A stretch of DNA of 64,000 nt from Poecilobothrus nobilitatus (GCA_947095535.1 OX352772.1:252379540-252443539), one strand, 5' to 3'; positions 11,674-22,210 are shown, counted from the stretch's first letter. Made by a program: numbers and translations. The notes: generated by a model not told the origin, from the letters alone.

Positions 11674-12300
11674 GATTTTAATAGGTTAGGTTAGGTTAAA
11701 GTGCCTGCCAAAAAGGCACACTTAGACCGTATTTGCTCCATTATGATACCACATTGAAACTTTTCTATCCCACTCATAAAAACCAATTTGAGCTTTTTGC
11801 AAACCGAAGAATGCTCTTCATATTTTTATCTTAGATCGATAAAATGGTCGAAATGATATTGTCCCAAATAGGTGTTTCTTTTAGCCTACAAGGCTGAGCA
11901 TGTGTAATCGGATAAGGCATGTCTTTTGGCATGCTTTCCCTCCCCAAGTGGCAATATTCGGTTGCAGTTACCACATATAATAAACACATTGTGTTCACAC
12001 AGTAACAAATTTAGTCGAAGTGTATACGAGTACTTATCGCAGTGTTCAAATCTTATATGAAAAGTTCGCACTTTATTACGGCACATTGTTTTCAATTGTT
12101 TCAAACAAATGTTGACACATTTTGTTAACGTTACAAAACATATGCTGATATGTTGACATAAAGTTAAAAAAGATGCTAAAAATTTGAAAACAATGTTTTG
12201 AAACAAAAGTAATTTTACACAAAATTACAAAAAAATAGCTTCTCAAAGTTACATAATCATGAAATAAATTTGTCACAAAGTTTCTACAAAAAACTTTGTG
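11674..12300. repeat. Dispersed repeat with a GGTTAGGTTA head
   Basis: Starts AATAGGTTAGGTTAGGTTAA at about 11,679, then AAGTGCC, then a stretch ending in GATACCACATTGA. Similar phrases recur in fly genomes as an old dispersed repeat, which is my main hint that the host is dipteran. No reading frame here is convincing. Confidence 0.35.
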
Positions 12301-12889
12301 TAAACATGTACTGTGTACTATAGATCAAAACTTTGAATAATATATTAAGTTTTAAAATAATATTTTAATTTGTTAACAATAATAATATAATTTTTTTTTT
12401 ATCAATATAAATTGCAAATTTATGAACGGAAATAAAAATGTCATAAATATACCGCGTGACATATTTAAGACATATTAACATATATGGCGTTGAATTAATA
12501 AAATACAAAAATATTTAAATATTTTTAATAAACGTAAATTAAAATGTAATACCAAATTTATTTCGACATTTAATAAATTGTGTACAAATAGTTTTTGATG
12601 CAAATATTACTGCTTTTATAACGTGCAGTAGTGAATATATTGCTAAATAATGTTTTTAAAAAAATTTGTAGTAGAAAATTAATTTAATTACTGAGTTCAT
12701 TATTTGGATTTAAATTTAATTTTCGATTTCTTTCATTATTATTAATTATTATTTATGGTATTCCATAATTGTTTTTGTTTATCCTGTAATTGATAATTTG
12801 TAGGATGAGATTTCAGAAAAAATTATTTAGTGAATTTTAGGTTCTATTTAGAAAAAATTGTTAAATAATTGTCGAAAAAATGTTACTTT
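12301..12889. other. AT-rich sequence, nothing recognised
   Basis: Very AT-rich, with no coding signal seen on either strand. It may be the decayed 5' side of the CR1/Jockey-like element whose repeated leader starts at about 12,892. Confidence 0.4.
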
Positions 12890-12891
12890 TT

Positions 12892-13000
12892 GTACCTTTT
12901 CAAATTTGCATATTTTGTGTGGTAGAAAAGACTAAAATATTAAAAATGTTAAAAATGTACCTTTTCAAATTTGCATATTTTGTGTGGTAGAAAAGACTAA
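12892..13000 (+). repeat. Two direct repeats in the 5' leader of the CR1/Jockey-like element
   Basis: The 45-bp phrase beginning GTACCTTTTCAAATTTGCAT occurs at about 12,892 and again at about 12,956, a 64-bp period. It lies about 250-350 bp before the ORF1 ATG at 13,246. Some non-LTR elements carry such 5' monomers as promoters, but no promoter motif was confirmed. Confidence 0.45.
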
Positions 13001-13245
13001 TTGATAGAAATTTACTATATTTAATTATATATTTAATGAAGTTTTTATCCTTTTGTTGTGTTGTTTTTGTTTTGTTTTTATATTTTTGTTTTATTTGTAA
13101 TAATACAAGAAGTAATAAAATTAATTTATGAATACTATAAAGTTTTGGAGTTATCGATATAAATATTAATGAAAGCAAAATATTTTGTTTTACTTAAAAT
13201 TGTACGGTTTTAAGTTCTGAATAATTTACATTCTTAAATCTTAAT

Positions 13246-15100
13246 ATGAATTGTGCTAGCTGTGAAAAAAAAATTGAGAGAGGTGATGCTGAAAAAATTA
13301 CTTGTGGCAATTGTAATAATACTTATCACTTAATATGTGTGGATTAAGAAGATCTTAAATTTTCAAAATTTGTGGTAATATATTTCGTTGTAACAAATGT
13401 GTAAACTGCATTACCAGCGACTAATTCAATATCTGTTGTCAAGGCAACTTTTATATGGAGAAATGCTGTCATTAAAAACTGAAATGGTGTCATTAAAAAA
13501 TGTAAACAACGAATTTTTAAAAACAATAGAAAATTTAAAGGAAGAAAATACGGAGCTCAAAAGTAAATCAACTACTTTAGAAAACAAAATAAATTGAATA
13601 GATCAGAAAAAAAACAAGGTAGAATGTAAACCAACGGTTTTTAAAAGCGCACATTTCCAAAACTCAATACAAACTGTTTAGCAGTATGACTTACACAAAA
13701 ATTTGAAAATTTCATGTAATAAGAAAAAATGTGAAAATTGGACATTTTTGAAATTTTGAGGGGCCGTAAGTCCGGAATCTTTTACAATTAAGAACAGCCG
13801 TTAACACACATAAAAGTATATTATTGAACCTTTAATTTTCATGTCTTGCCGAAGAAAAATTTGTACAGGTACCTAAGTTACATGTATCTAAAAATACCAA
13901 ATTTTCAATTTTTGAGGCGTATTAACTCTTAAAGAGGGGGTGTTACCAAAAAATTTTCTGAGGAAACTTATACTAATTCTCAAAATTTCAGGTTCGTATC
14001 TAAAGGGGTGCCGGAGTTATGAAAAAGAAATTTCATGCAAAATGTGGTTTTCACATAACGGTAAATTTAAATAGTAAATTACAAAATATTACATAATTTT
14101 GATATTGTTTTATATAGATAATAAAATTTTCGATCTTCTGGCGGTTTTAGATTGCAAAATTATTACGCAGAGCCCGAGATTTTTGAAGAGTGGCAACTTT
14201 GGAACCCTTTACAATTAAAATAAACCTTTAACACACGTAAAAATATATTATTGTAGCTTTAATTTTTATATCTTGCAGAAGTAAAATATGTACAGGTTCC
14301 TAAGTTACAGGTGTTTAAAAATAGCAAATTTTCAATTTTTAAGCCCTAATAGCTCATAAACAGGGGGTGGTCCGAAAAAATTTTCTGAGCAAACTTATAC
14401 TAATTCTAAAAGTTCTTTCTTGCCTCAAAATTTCAAGCTTCTATCTAGAAGATATATGCATTTAAAAATAGGGCTTTTTCAAAGTTTGAGGAGCTGTAGC
14501 TCCGTAATGGGGGGGGCTACATGAAAAAGTTGTTCCACAAAATTATTTTTTTTATGACACCTACCTATGGTTAAAATTTTTTTTCTCTATCTTTAACGGT
14601 GTAGAAGTTTTGTAAACAGACGGACGGACGGACGGACGGACAGAGTGAAATATATAAGCACATTTTTTCAAATTTTTTTTGGAAATGTGCTAAAAACAAA
14701 ACATAATTGAAATTACTGGTGTTAAAGATGTTAATAACAATAATGCTCTTCAAGTAGTAAAAATTTTTTTTCTGATACGCTTAAAACAAAAATTGGTAAT
14801 GGTCAAATTGTGAATTGTTTTATTAAAAAAGTAAAAAATAAAAAAAAAGCAGATATTAATAATACTACCACTAGTGTTAATGTTTTATGTGAGGTTTTCC
14901 AGCTACGAGGTTAAAATAAATATTATGAAGAAAAAGAATACAGAAAGAAAAACCTTGGTGGTATTTATATTAATAATAGTTTAACTAAATTTTATATTGC
15001 GCTTTATATGGAAGCTAAAAAGATTGTAAAGCAGAAACATTATAAATATTTGTGGTTTAGTAGATCAAATTTGCTTTTAAAAATAAAATTAAGATAGTGA
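13246..15100 (+). pseudogene. ORF1 of CR1/Jockey-like retrotransposon with PHD-type zinc finger
   Basis: ATG at 13,246 opens CASCEKKIERGD, ITCGNCNNTYHLIC and, after a stop at 13,345 and a one-base shift, FRCNKC. This Cys4-His-Cys3 spacing is a PHD finger. A coiled-coil follows (about 13,440-13,597, heptads such as LKTEMVSLKNVNNEFL). After an inserted element (13,649-14,690) the frame resumes at NIIEITGVKDV and continues to GGIYINNSLTKFYIALYMEA, matching the RRM-like and C-terminal parts of ORF1 proteins in CR1/Jockey-type elements. ORF1 proteins chaperone the element's RNA. Multiple stops and shifts show decay. ORF2 follows at 15,213. Confidence 0.65.
13649..14690 (-). mobile_element. Inserted repeat with GCACATTTCC inverted ends
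   Basis: Ends are GCACATTTCCAAAA at 13,649 and the inverse TTTTGGAAATGTGC ending at 14,690. The 1.04 kb interior has no coding capacity. It contains a GGAC/CGGA run (CCGT repeats on the other strand, near 14,620) and two diverged internal blocks of about 430 bp (compare 13,760-13,920 with 14,190-14,340). The CCGT run and end structure resemble the other Helentron-like repeats here, but a 3' hairpin is not clear. It interrupts ORF1 of the CR1-like element. The target duplication is uncertain. Confidence 0.5.
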
Positions 15101-15212
15101 AATTGTCGTTTTAAGATCATTTGATGACCTAAAGAATATTTAAACTTTACTCTAATTAAATAATTATTAATTTGTTTACTTATATCATTTAAAGAAAAAA
15201 AAAAATTTAAAT

Positions 15213-17650
15213 ATGCTCTTTGATTTAAATGATCTTGAAAATGATAATCTCACTATTAATTTAATTAACAATAATATTGAAAGTGTATTCCATTGTGATT
15301 GTAATATAAATAATTTATTTTATTGTGCATCAAAATGTTCTAATTTAAGGGAGAATTTCTCGTCTCTAGTGTCCCATTTAGAAGCTTTTGCTAATTTACC
15401 GGATATCATATTTGTCTCTGAAATTTGGATCTATAACTCTGAAGCTAATGATTTTGAAATTTCAGGTTATAACTTTTATGTCGGCACAAATGAAATATAT
15501 GCCGCAGGTGGAGTTAGGTGTTTTGTTAGTTGTGATTATGATTGTATGTTTGAAAGATTTGATTTTTTAATGAGCGCTGATATTTTAAAAATTACAATTA
15601 ATATTAACAATGTAAATTTTGTTTTCATTTGTGTTTATAGGTTACTTAAATATAACTTTAACATATTTTTTACTGAATTTTCTGAGGTTTTAGAAAGAGT
15701 TAATACAAAAAATCTTATTATTGTGGGTGATTTTAATTTTGATATTTTAAATGATAATGATGAATTAAATAATTATAAAGGTTTTTTAGCTTCTTATGGA
15801 TTACATTTGGCTATTCATGAGCCTACAAGACTGATATCTGCTAAATGTCTGGATCATATTTATTTTAGAGTTTCTAATTATGCCCAGGATAGTTATGAAA
15901 GTGGTTGTTTTGATTTCAAAATTAGCAATCATTGTATGACTGGTTTACTTATAAAGAGTTTAAATAAAAAAATTAAAAATAAGAATAAAAATTTGAATCA
16001 TAATGTAATTATTGATTATGACAAGTTGAATATTAGTTTAAGGTATGAACTTTGGTTTTAATGAAATTAATCCCTCATTACGGTATGACAATTTTGTTCG
16101 TATTATAAAAAATCATATCAATAATTGCAGAATTACGTTAAGACAAAAAAATCGGTTAAGAAAATTAAACCTTGGATCAGTAATTACTTAGTGAAGCAAA
16201 TTAATAAAAAGAATTGGTTAAGAATAAAATGTTACAACCAACCTAACTATTTGAGGTTGGAAAGACAATATTCGAGACTATGTTTGAAATTAAAGAAAAA
16301 AATTCAAAAATGTCGAAATGATTATTATAAACATAAGTTCGATACACATAGAGGTAACTTAAAGGCCACCTGGGCAATTATAAATGAAATTACTAATAGG
16401 TCTAAGGAGATAAATAATTTTATTGTGATTCGAAAGGATGAACATTTAATCTCCAATATTTCTGATGTTGCAAAAACCTTGAATGATCATTTCACATCTT
16501 TTGCAGATAATATTACTTATTCTTCATGTAGTTGTAGTAGTCGAGTTAATCAAGATGTTAACGTGCAGAACAGTAGTTTCTATTTTGATTTTATTTCTGC
16601 TTTTGAAATTTTAGAGCAATTAATAATTTGAATAACTCTTATTATTGTTGTCATGATGGCATCTCTAATTTCACTTTAAAAAGTATAGCCTTTATATCAT
16701 AAATGTTTTGGCTTACATTTTTAATGCAAGTATTATTTCTGGTACTTATTCAGATTCTTTCAAATGTGCACAGGATATACCACTTTTCAGAAAAGGAAAT
16801 TCCCAGCAAGTTAATAATTACAGGCCAATTTCCTTGCCACCATCAATAGGGAAAGTTTTTGAAAACTTATTAAAAAAAAGGATAGTAGGATATTTAAATA
16901 AAATAAATTTTTTCAATAATGCGTAATTTGGTTTTAGGGAAAAGAAATCTACTGACGTTGCGTTACTTGATTTTCGTTCTAAAGTATACTCCAATTTGGG
17001 TAAAAAGAAGCACACAGCTGATCTATTTGTTTACATTAACAAGGCCTTAGACATGGTCAACCATTCCATTTTATTAAAAAAAAATTAATTATTCTGAAAT
17101 CAGAGAATTTATGCTTGACTGGTTCTCATGATATTTAAAAGGCAGAACACAATTTGTTAAAATCAATAATAAAGTCAGTTCATCTAAAGTTTTGAACATT
17201 GGGTTCCGTTCTGGGGCCAATACTATTTTTAATTTACATGAACAACATTTTTATTTTTACTTTAAAATTTAAAGGTGAACCAACTGCCTTCGCGGATGAA
17301 GTCCGAGATCATTATATATGGGGCACACAGCCCACTAAAGACTGCTTTCACTAACTATGATTTAGAGCTATTAAGAAAATGGTTTTTGGACCATAGGCTA
17401 ATCATTAGTAACAAAACAAAAGTTATGATTTTTAACTTAATTTCTCTCTATGATACCAATGTCCAATTTGTGTATCATGCGCCAGAGTGTAAAAAGCTTA
17501 GATTATTGTGCGATTATTGTCACAATACGCAGCATGGAAAAAGCCTTTTTATAGTGATACTTTGTGCGATAAAAACTGCTTTGCAATTGAGATTGTGGAG
17601 CAATTCAGGTATTTAGGGTTAACATTAGATTGCAAAGTGAGCTGGTCGCT
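15213..17650 (+). pseudogene. ORF2 (endonuclease-RT), part 1, interrupted by the Polinton
   Basis: Residues from 15,213 form an AP-like endonuclease: CSNLRENFSSL, IIFVSEIWIY (catalytic Glu), IIVGDFNFDIL (GDFN), KCLDHIYFR and ISNHCMT (catalytic His box, with Asn where Asp is usual). A stop falls at 16,059. A basic linker lies at 16,125-16,631 (SKEINNF, DHFTSFADNI). RT follows from about 16,700: RKGNSQQVNNYRPISLPPSI, then motif A around 17,020-17,060, then motif B near 17,200 after further shifts. The frame ends at FRYLGLTLDCKVSWS, where the first TSD GTCGCT occurs (17,645-17,650), and continues unbroken in sense at 31,352. Decay, not just the insertion, has inactivated it. Confidence 0.8.
17645..17650. 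repeat. Left 6-bp target-site duplication (GTCGCT) of the Polinton
   Basis: GTCGCT lies directly before the AG start of the left inverted repeat and is repeated exactly after the right inverted repeat (31,346-31,351). Six-base duplications are the Polinton norm. Confidence 0.92.
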
Positions 17651-17890
17651 AGTAGTAATAATATGTAGGTTCTAGGACTGTCAAATGACGTCACATCAAG
17701 TTTGACAGTTAAGGTATTATGTAATAGAAATTGGGGGTTGAATTGAATTTTCGTTTCTGAAAGTGAATGAAAACGATGGTCTCAGCGGAGAACTTGGGTT
17801 GGGTGCAGAACTGGGGCTAGAAGCTGGGGCTAGACACATATGTAATTGCTCTACAACTTTGAATAAATATTGACATTTTTTCTATTCAAA
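17651..17890 (+). repeat. Left terminal inverted repeat of the Polinton
   Basis: Pairs with 31,033-31,345 inverted. About 150 bp at the tip match with few differences. A gap follows where the right arm has about 70 extra bases, and then the block ACACATATG...AATAAATATTGA matches again. It contains a perfect TGACGTCA palindrome at 17,686-17,693. Confidence 0.9.
17686..17693. promoter_or_regulatory. TGACGTCA palindrome (CRE-type) in the left TIR
   Basis: A perfect consensus for ATF/CREB-class bZIP factors. The same octamer recurs at 18,371-18,378 and 31,303-31,310. Use as a promoter element is inferred. Confidence 0.4.
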
Positions 17891-18370
17891 ACAAAAATTT
17901 TTCATACACGAGTACTTCTACAAGTTATAAGTGAATTGTACGAAGTTATAGCGGGTGTCCGTAAAAAGTTGCTGAAAACAAGTACAAAGCTTTTGGAAAC
18001 TGAAAAAAAATTTTTATAGTTTATTTTTTAACTGATAGTCTTATAGTTGTGAGAGATTAAAAAAAATGTGGTTTGTTGAATTTGAAATTAAATATGTGAT
18101 AAGCAAAATGAAAAATGAATTGTAGAAAAATAGAATTTCTTATCTACATACAATATAATACAAATTTTCTATGGTTTCTTGAACTTGAAATTTAGTATGT
18201 TGAAAAAACAAAAAAATGAAAAAACCACCATACTAATTGATAAGAAATACATACTGTATAAGAAATAATAATGAGATCTTTAACATTTTTAAAATTTACT
18301 TGAAAATTAAAAAATTAAAAAAGTGTTGTATGTAATACGCCTACATAAATTTTAAAATATAAATCTAAAA

Positions 18371-18378
18371 TGACGTCA
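18371..18378. promoter_or_regulatory. TGACGTCA palindrome upstream of the first Polinton ORF
   Basis: Lies 48 bp before the ATG at 18,419. It is the third perfect copy of the octamer in the element. A promoter role is inferred from position. Confidence 0.4.
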
Positions 18379-18418
18379 AAGGAGATTCCTTTTTTTAAAA
18401 AGATTATTTATATTTAAG

Positions 18419-18760
18419 ATGAGTAAGAAAGAGGTTATAGATTTATTCGAGTGGTTGGATGTTTCAGATTCTTCTGAAGAAATCGAGGAGCAGGAAGATA
18501 ATATTTTAGATTCTTCTGAAGAGGACGAGAGTGATGAAGAGAAGATAAAAAAGAGAGTTAAGTTCAATTTAAAACCGCAGATACATATATTATACAAATG
18601 GAATACCGCGTATAAATTAGCTCGACAAAAATATTGGGAATTCATAGCACTGGATCGCTGTAGATTCAAACAAAGAATTCAAAATATCAATGATATTATA
18701 TGTAAGATTCTAGATAGTAATCATCGGAAACAAATTTTTAATGAAAGATTTTCTAATTAA
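18419..18760 (+). CDS. Orphan acidic protein of the Polinton, 113 residues
   Basis: Open and undamaged. The N-terminal third holds a strongly acidic Ser/Glu/Asp stretch (about residues 16-42, SSEEIEEQED and SSEEDESDEEK) resembling casein-kinase-2 target clusters. The rest is basic and aromatic (KRVKFNLKPQIHILYKWN), which could suit a nucleic-acid-binding or regulatory role, but no family was recognised. The ATG follows a TGACGTCA site closely. It converges with the minus-strand ORF at 18,782-19,066, with 21 bp between the stops. Confidence 0.55.
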   Translation: MSKKEVIDLFEWLDVSDSSEEIEEQEDNILDSSEEDESDEEKIKKRVKFNLKPQIHILYKWNTAYKLARQKYWEFIALDRCRFKQRIQNINDIICKILDSNHRKQIFNERFSN

Positions 18761-18781
18761 TTACAAAGTTTTTTATTTTTT

Positions 18782-19066
18782 TTAGTATTTTCGATATTTA
18801 TAATTTTTTTCTTTAAATTTGCTTACAATTTTCGCTAATCGCAATAGACATCTCTTAGGAAATTCAATTGAATTTAGAGTAAATAAATCTGTCCATTTAT
18901 CGTCTTGAACTTCTTTGAATGAATTGAACTGAATTAATGTTGAGTCAACATAATTCCTCAGAAATTTTATATGATATTTAATTTCACTTCTATATTTCTT
19001 TTTAAAATCTTTTTTATTTTTAAGAAAAAATTTATTAAACGTAAGAATTGCTCTTGTGAACTCCAT
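18782..19066 (-). CDS. Orphan basic protein of the Polinton, 94 residues
   Basis: Open reading frame starting MEFTRAILTFNKFFLKN, rich in Lys/Phe/Tyr, with no recognised motif, no signal peptide and no membrane segment. Its start faces away from the tRNA-like hairpin at 19,140-19,256 and from the plus-strand gene at 19,385, so the interval 19,067-19,384 is a divergent upstream region. The function is unknown. Confidence 0.45.
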   Translation of the reverse strand: MEFTRAILTFNKFFLKNKKDFKKKYRSEIKYHIKFLRNYVDSTLIQFNSFKEVQDDKWTDLFTLNSIEFPKRCLLRLAKIVSKFKEKNYKYRKY

Positions 19067-19139
19067 TTTATAGTTATAACTAAAGAAAATTTATTAAACA
19101 AAAGAAATAAAATATAAAAATAACAAGAATTAATTAAAT

Positions 19140-19256
19140 CTTCAGTGGGTAAGAGTGCTAGGGCGTAGATAAAGCCTATTAGGTAAGTTTATAATTATGA
19201 TATAGTGTTTAGGTTCGATCCTAGTTCTATGCTCTTACTCAGTGAAGATTTTTTTT
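19140..19256 (+). ncRNA. tRNA-like, possible RNA polymerase III transcript
   Basis: Outer arms CTTCAGTGGGTAAGAG (19,140-19,155) and CTCTTACTCAGTGAAG (19,232-19,247) pair at 14 of 16 positions. Inside lie a hairpin around TAGGGC/GCCTAT and a TAGG-TTCGAT-CCTA arm. GGTTCGATCC (19,212-19,221) is a B-box one base short of the consensus. Eight Ts at 19,249-19,256 form a Pol III terminator. It is longer than a tRNA (about 108 nt), the acceptor pairing extends well past seven bases, and no clear anticodon arm is seen, so an ordinary tRNA is unlikely. It lies in the divergent region between two Polinton genes. Transcription is inferred. Confidence 0.4.
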
Positions 19257-19384
19257 ATTTTTAACGCTTATCTACACCCAAAATTGCAGTGTTTTTTTAA
19301 TTTTATATTCAAAATTGTATAAAAGGTTAATCTTAATATGAAAAATGTCATAACCCGATTAGATTATTAAGTAGAAGCATCATA

Positions 19385-20111
19385 ATGTTTTGGGCTGAGA
19401 ACATTCTACATGGTTATAAATATTGTATTTGTGGTCGGAAGTGGACTTCAATCAAAATAATTCATTGGAAAATATTTCATGATTTTTTGGAGGCTTATAT
19501 AACTCCAGAGGGTGGGGAAAAAATTTGTTTATTTAAAATTAGAAATGGTGAGTCATTAACTAACAAATTTGATTTATCTCCTTTGGATTGGCAACATTTA
19601 AAAATCAAAGTATATGGTGGTGATATTACCATTATTGGTAAAATAAGAGATTCAAGAAATAAAAAAAAACAAATACCTAATCATTTTCATAGTGATTGCC
19701 CATTTGCTGAAGAAGATGATTGGGAAATGATTGAGAAGAATATTTCAAATGTGCTATCAAAAAATAAGAAAAAAGGAATTATGCAAACTATTGAATCATT
19801 GTCAATTAAAGTAAATGAATATGAAGAAAATCAAAATGAACTGAAAAAGACGATGATAAGGAAACGAATTGACGATGGAATTATATTTATAGCATCAATA
19901 GAGAATATGTATAATGAAAAAAATAATAAGTCAAAAATTGGAGACGTGCTATAATTTTAGAAGATTACTTGAAACTTTAAAAGAGGAATATTTAGATTAT
20001 ATGGAAGCTTATTCAGATGGAAGAGATAGATTTTTACCGCTCTTTATGTACGTTTGCTCTATTATAAGTCAAGTAAAGTTTGTACATAATAAAGAAATTT
20101 CTGAAAAATAA
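19385..20111 (+). pseudogene. Orphan Polinton gene, about 240 residues, one frameshift
   Basis: The first frame (19,385-19,954, 189 residues) starts MFWAENILHGYKYCICGRKW and has a helical, charged C-terminal half (IESLSIKVNEYEENQNELKK). A second frame overlaps it (19,914-20,111) and reads CYNFRRLLETLKEEYLDYME to the stop. The overlap and matching character suggest one gene with a one-base shift near 19,915-19,955. The CxC and HxxxCP (HSDCPF) residues could bind metal, but no family was recognised. It precedes the secreted-protein gene on the same strand by 90 bp. Confidence 0.5.
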
Positions 20112-20200
20112 AAAGTATAAATTATATATTTTTAATTTCTAACAAAACATTACTGCGTTAACCTTTAAAGAAGATACATCATACTTCCTTTTGATTAACT

Positions 20201-20833
20201 ATGAAAACATCTATATTGTTCATATTCTGTTTGTTAACTATTCAAGCAAAATCCGCTCCAATTTCTAATATTAGATTAGATGAATCAGCGTTTGGGAGCA
20301 CTTACTTTAATATACTACTTCCAAATAATGAGACCGTGAAAGTAAATTTATCAGTCCAGCTATTAAAACATGTAATTCCACCAGAATTAAACAAAGCAAC
20401 AACAACAACAACAACAGTAGCATCAATAACTACTTTGGGAGTAGATGATCAATTACTTAGAGATAAAGCTGATTCAGTACCTCAATATGTTTCTATAGAT
20501 GAAGCTATTGAGGCTTTTAGGCAGGAATTAATTTTAAAAGAACGTAATATTGGTGGAATTATAAATAACGAACATATATTTTACAGACATTTTCAATTGG
20601 AATATGATAATAATAAAGATATCCATATAAGATGTGAATATAATAGCAATTTTAAACAAAAGGCTCTGGCAATTAAATGTTTAGAATATCGCGAAATATT
20701 AGCAGATAGAATTTTAAGTAATGGAGAGGTGGAAACAGTTCCTATTATAGATGCAGATTATAAATCAGACTACACTATACTTGATTTGCGATCCATAAAA
20801 CAAAAAATATCATATCAAATGGAAATTTCTTAA
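20201..20833 (+). CDS. Predicted secreted protein of the Polinton, 210 residues
   Basis: Open and undamaged. Residues 1-19 form a classic signal peptide (MKTSILFIFCLLTIQAKSA), with likely cleavage after AKSA. The mature part has two early N-glycosylation sequons (NET at 43, NLS at 49), a Thr run around 67-73 that could be O-glycosylated, and only two cysteines in the C-terminal half (RCEY, IKCLEY). There is no transmembrane segment. A secreted product is unusual for a Polinton core gene and suggests an accessory role. The family is unknown. It converges with the integrase (stop at 20,900). Confidence 0.55.
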   Translation: MKTSILFIFCLLTIQAKSAPISNIRLDESAFGSTYFNILLPNNETVKVNLSVQLLKHVIPPELNKATTTTTTVASITTLGVDDQLLRDKADSVPQYVSIDEAIEAFRQELILKERNIGGIINNEHIFYRHFQLEYDNNKDIHIRCEYNSNFKQKALAIKCLEYREILADRILSNGEVETVPIIDADYKSDYTILDLRSIKQKISYQMEIS

Positions 20834-20899
20834 TTTAACAAAATTAAATAATATATTAAAATAATTGTAAAAAAAAAAATTAAATTAAATATAATATTT

Positions 20900-21785
20900 T
20901 TATAATAAATCTTTTTTATTTATCCATGAATTATGATTAGAAGAAAATCCTAACCATTTAACAAAAATTTTATTATCTCTAGTTTTAAGAATTTTTTCAA
21001 TCAAAAACACATGGTTTTTTTCAGTTTTTAACAATTCATATTCATAGAACCTCCCTTGTATGGGTTGACCTTGATAATCTTCCAGTAAATATGTGACAGG
21101 GTTAGTGATTTGAACTTTTCTTATTTTAAATGCTTCCGTTGTCCAATTTGGAGTATAACCTTTCTCAAAAACATGTTTATATTTGCTTATTCGAACTGAA
21201 TCAGGAATTTTAAATTTGCGCGACGGAGATATTTTTATATGATTGTATACAGTTTTAAGTAAATTATTAGCATTATGTTTATTAACATCTGATGGACGTT
21301 TTTTAATTGTTCGATGTTTAGTGTTGTTATATAGCTCAACAAGTTTTCTAATTAACTTAATCCATTTGTAATTACCATTAAAACTGAACTCTTTCCACAT
21401 CTTTTCTTTCAAAGTTCGATTAAAATGTTCTACAATAGATGCTTTTAATGTGCTAAATGTTGAATAATGATTTATTTGATATTTATCCATCAATTTTTTG
21501 AATATTTTATAAAAAAATTCTTTTCCGTCATCGGTTTGTAAATTTTGTGGTTATCTTTTAGAAGTTTCAAAAATATTTTGCATTGCTTGTGAAACATTCT
21601 CTGAAGTTTTTCTTTTTATAGGGATCGCCCATGCATATTTGGAGAAAGTATCAATCACAGTTAATAAAAATTTAAAACCTTTATTCTCTTTAGAATATGA
21701 CCCCATTTCTACTAAATCAGCTTGCCACAGATCATCAAATCCCTTAATTATAACTCTACGTTGTTTAAAATTTCTCCGATTTTAC
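20900..21785 (-). pseudogene. Polinton integrase with C-terminal chromodomain, broken
   Basis: Minus strand. The DDE core is readable: LWQADLVEM (first Asp at about 21,717), LQTDDGKEF (second Asp at about 21,531), and SIVEHFNRTLKEK (Glu at about 21,429), with roughly 33 residues between the last two. VIDTFSKYAWAIPIKRKT lies between. The tail (LIEKILKTRDNKIFVKWLGF ... NSWI) is a chromodomain, as in Polinton and chromovirus integrases, where it may guide insertion. Breaks are an in-frame TAA at 21,551-21,553 and loss of the N-terminal zinc-binding domain, the reading stopping at about 21,782 in AT-rich sequence. The enzyme would insert element DNA with a 6-bp stagger, matching the TSD, but this copy is not functional. 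Confidence 0.88.
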
Positions 21786-21899
21786 TCATTTTAAATAAAA
21801 CAAAAATAAATTTTCAATACAACAAAATATATTCTTTATTTATTTACATATATATATAATATAACAATATTAGAAATTTTTTTATTTTTTTCTATTCTT

Positions 21900-22208
21900 C
21901 TATATAATTCCATCAATTTTGTACATTTTAACATATAAGTTTCTGCAGAAAAGCAAGGACATCAAGCAGGAAGTATCAGGTAGACTTGTGGTGTCCTCTA
22001 GTGAATATGGACATATATCCCAATGATATCCATATTCTTTTGTTTCAATTTGAATAGAATTTTGAAATAATTTCAAAAATTTGAAATGTCTTTTTAACTC
22101 TTCATAATGCTCTTCTAGTAAAATATCCTCATACTTGTTTAAAAATTTGTTTAAAGAATATCCGATTTGATGTATATCCATTTTGGAAGTTAAATGAAAA
22201 CTAACCAC
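21900..22208 (-). CDS. Orphan Polinton ORF, about 93-102 residues
   Basis: Minus strand, in the co-directional block between the integrase and the fibre-motif gene. A start at MDIHQIGYSLNKFL (about 22,181) looks better than the upstream ATG because the leader reads like non-coding sequence. The protein is helical and rich in Glu/Lys/Leu (EEHYEELKRHFKFLKLFQNS). The C-terminal 30 residues are irregular and may run past a shift. No family was recognised. Confidence 0.4.
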   Translation of the reverse strand: MVSFHLTSKMDIHQIGYSLNKFLNKYEDILLEEHYEELKRHFKFLKLFQNSIQIETKEYGYHWDICPYSLEDTTSLPDTSCLMSLLFCRNLYVKMYKIDGII

Positions 22209-22210
22209 AA

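Noticed and set aside
11679..11700. Three TTAGG units, like the insect telomere repeat
   Set aside because: Only three units, followed by a dispersed-repeat body. This is not a telomere or telomere scar, and the same head occurs in an interspersed repeat.
13650..14690. ORF1 continuing through this stretch
   Set aside because: Inverted ends and loss of coding show it is an inserted repeat, and ORF1 resumes after it.
19140..19256. Calling the hairpin an ordinary tRNA
   Set aside because: Too long, arm pairing extends beyond an acceptor stem, the B box lacks one base and no clear anticodon arm is present. Kept only as a tRNA-like candidate.
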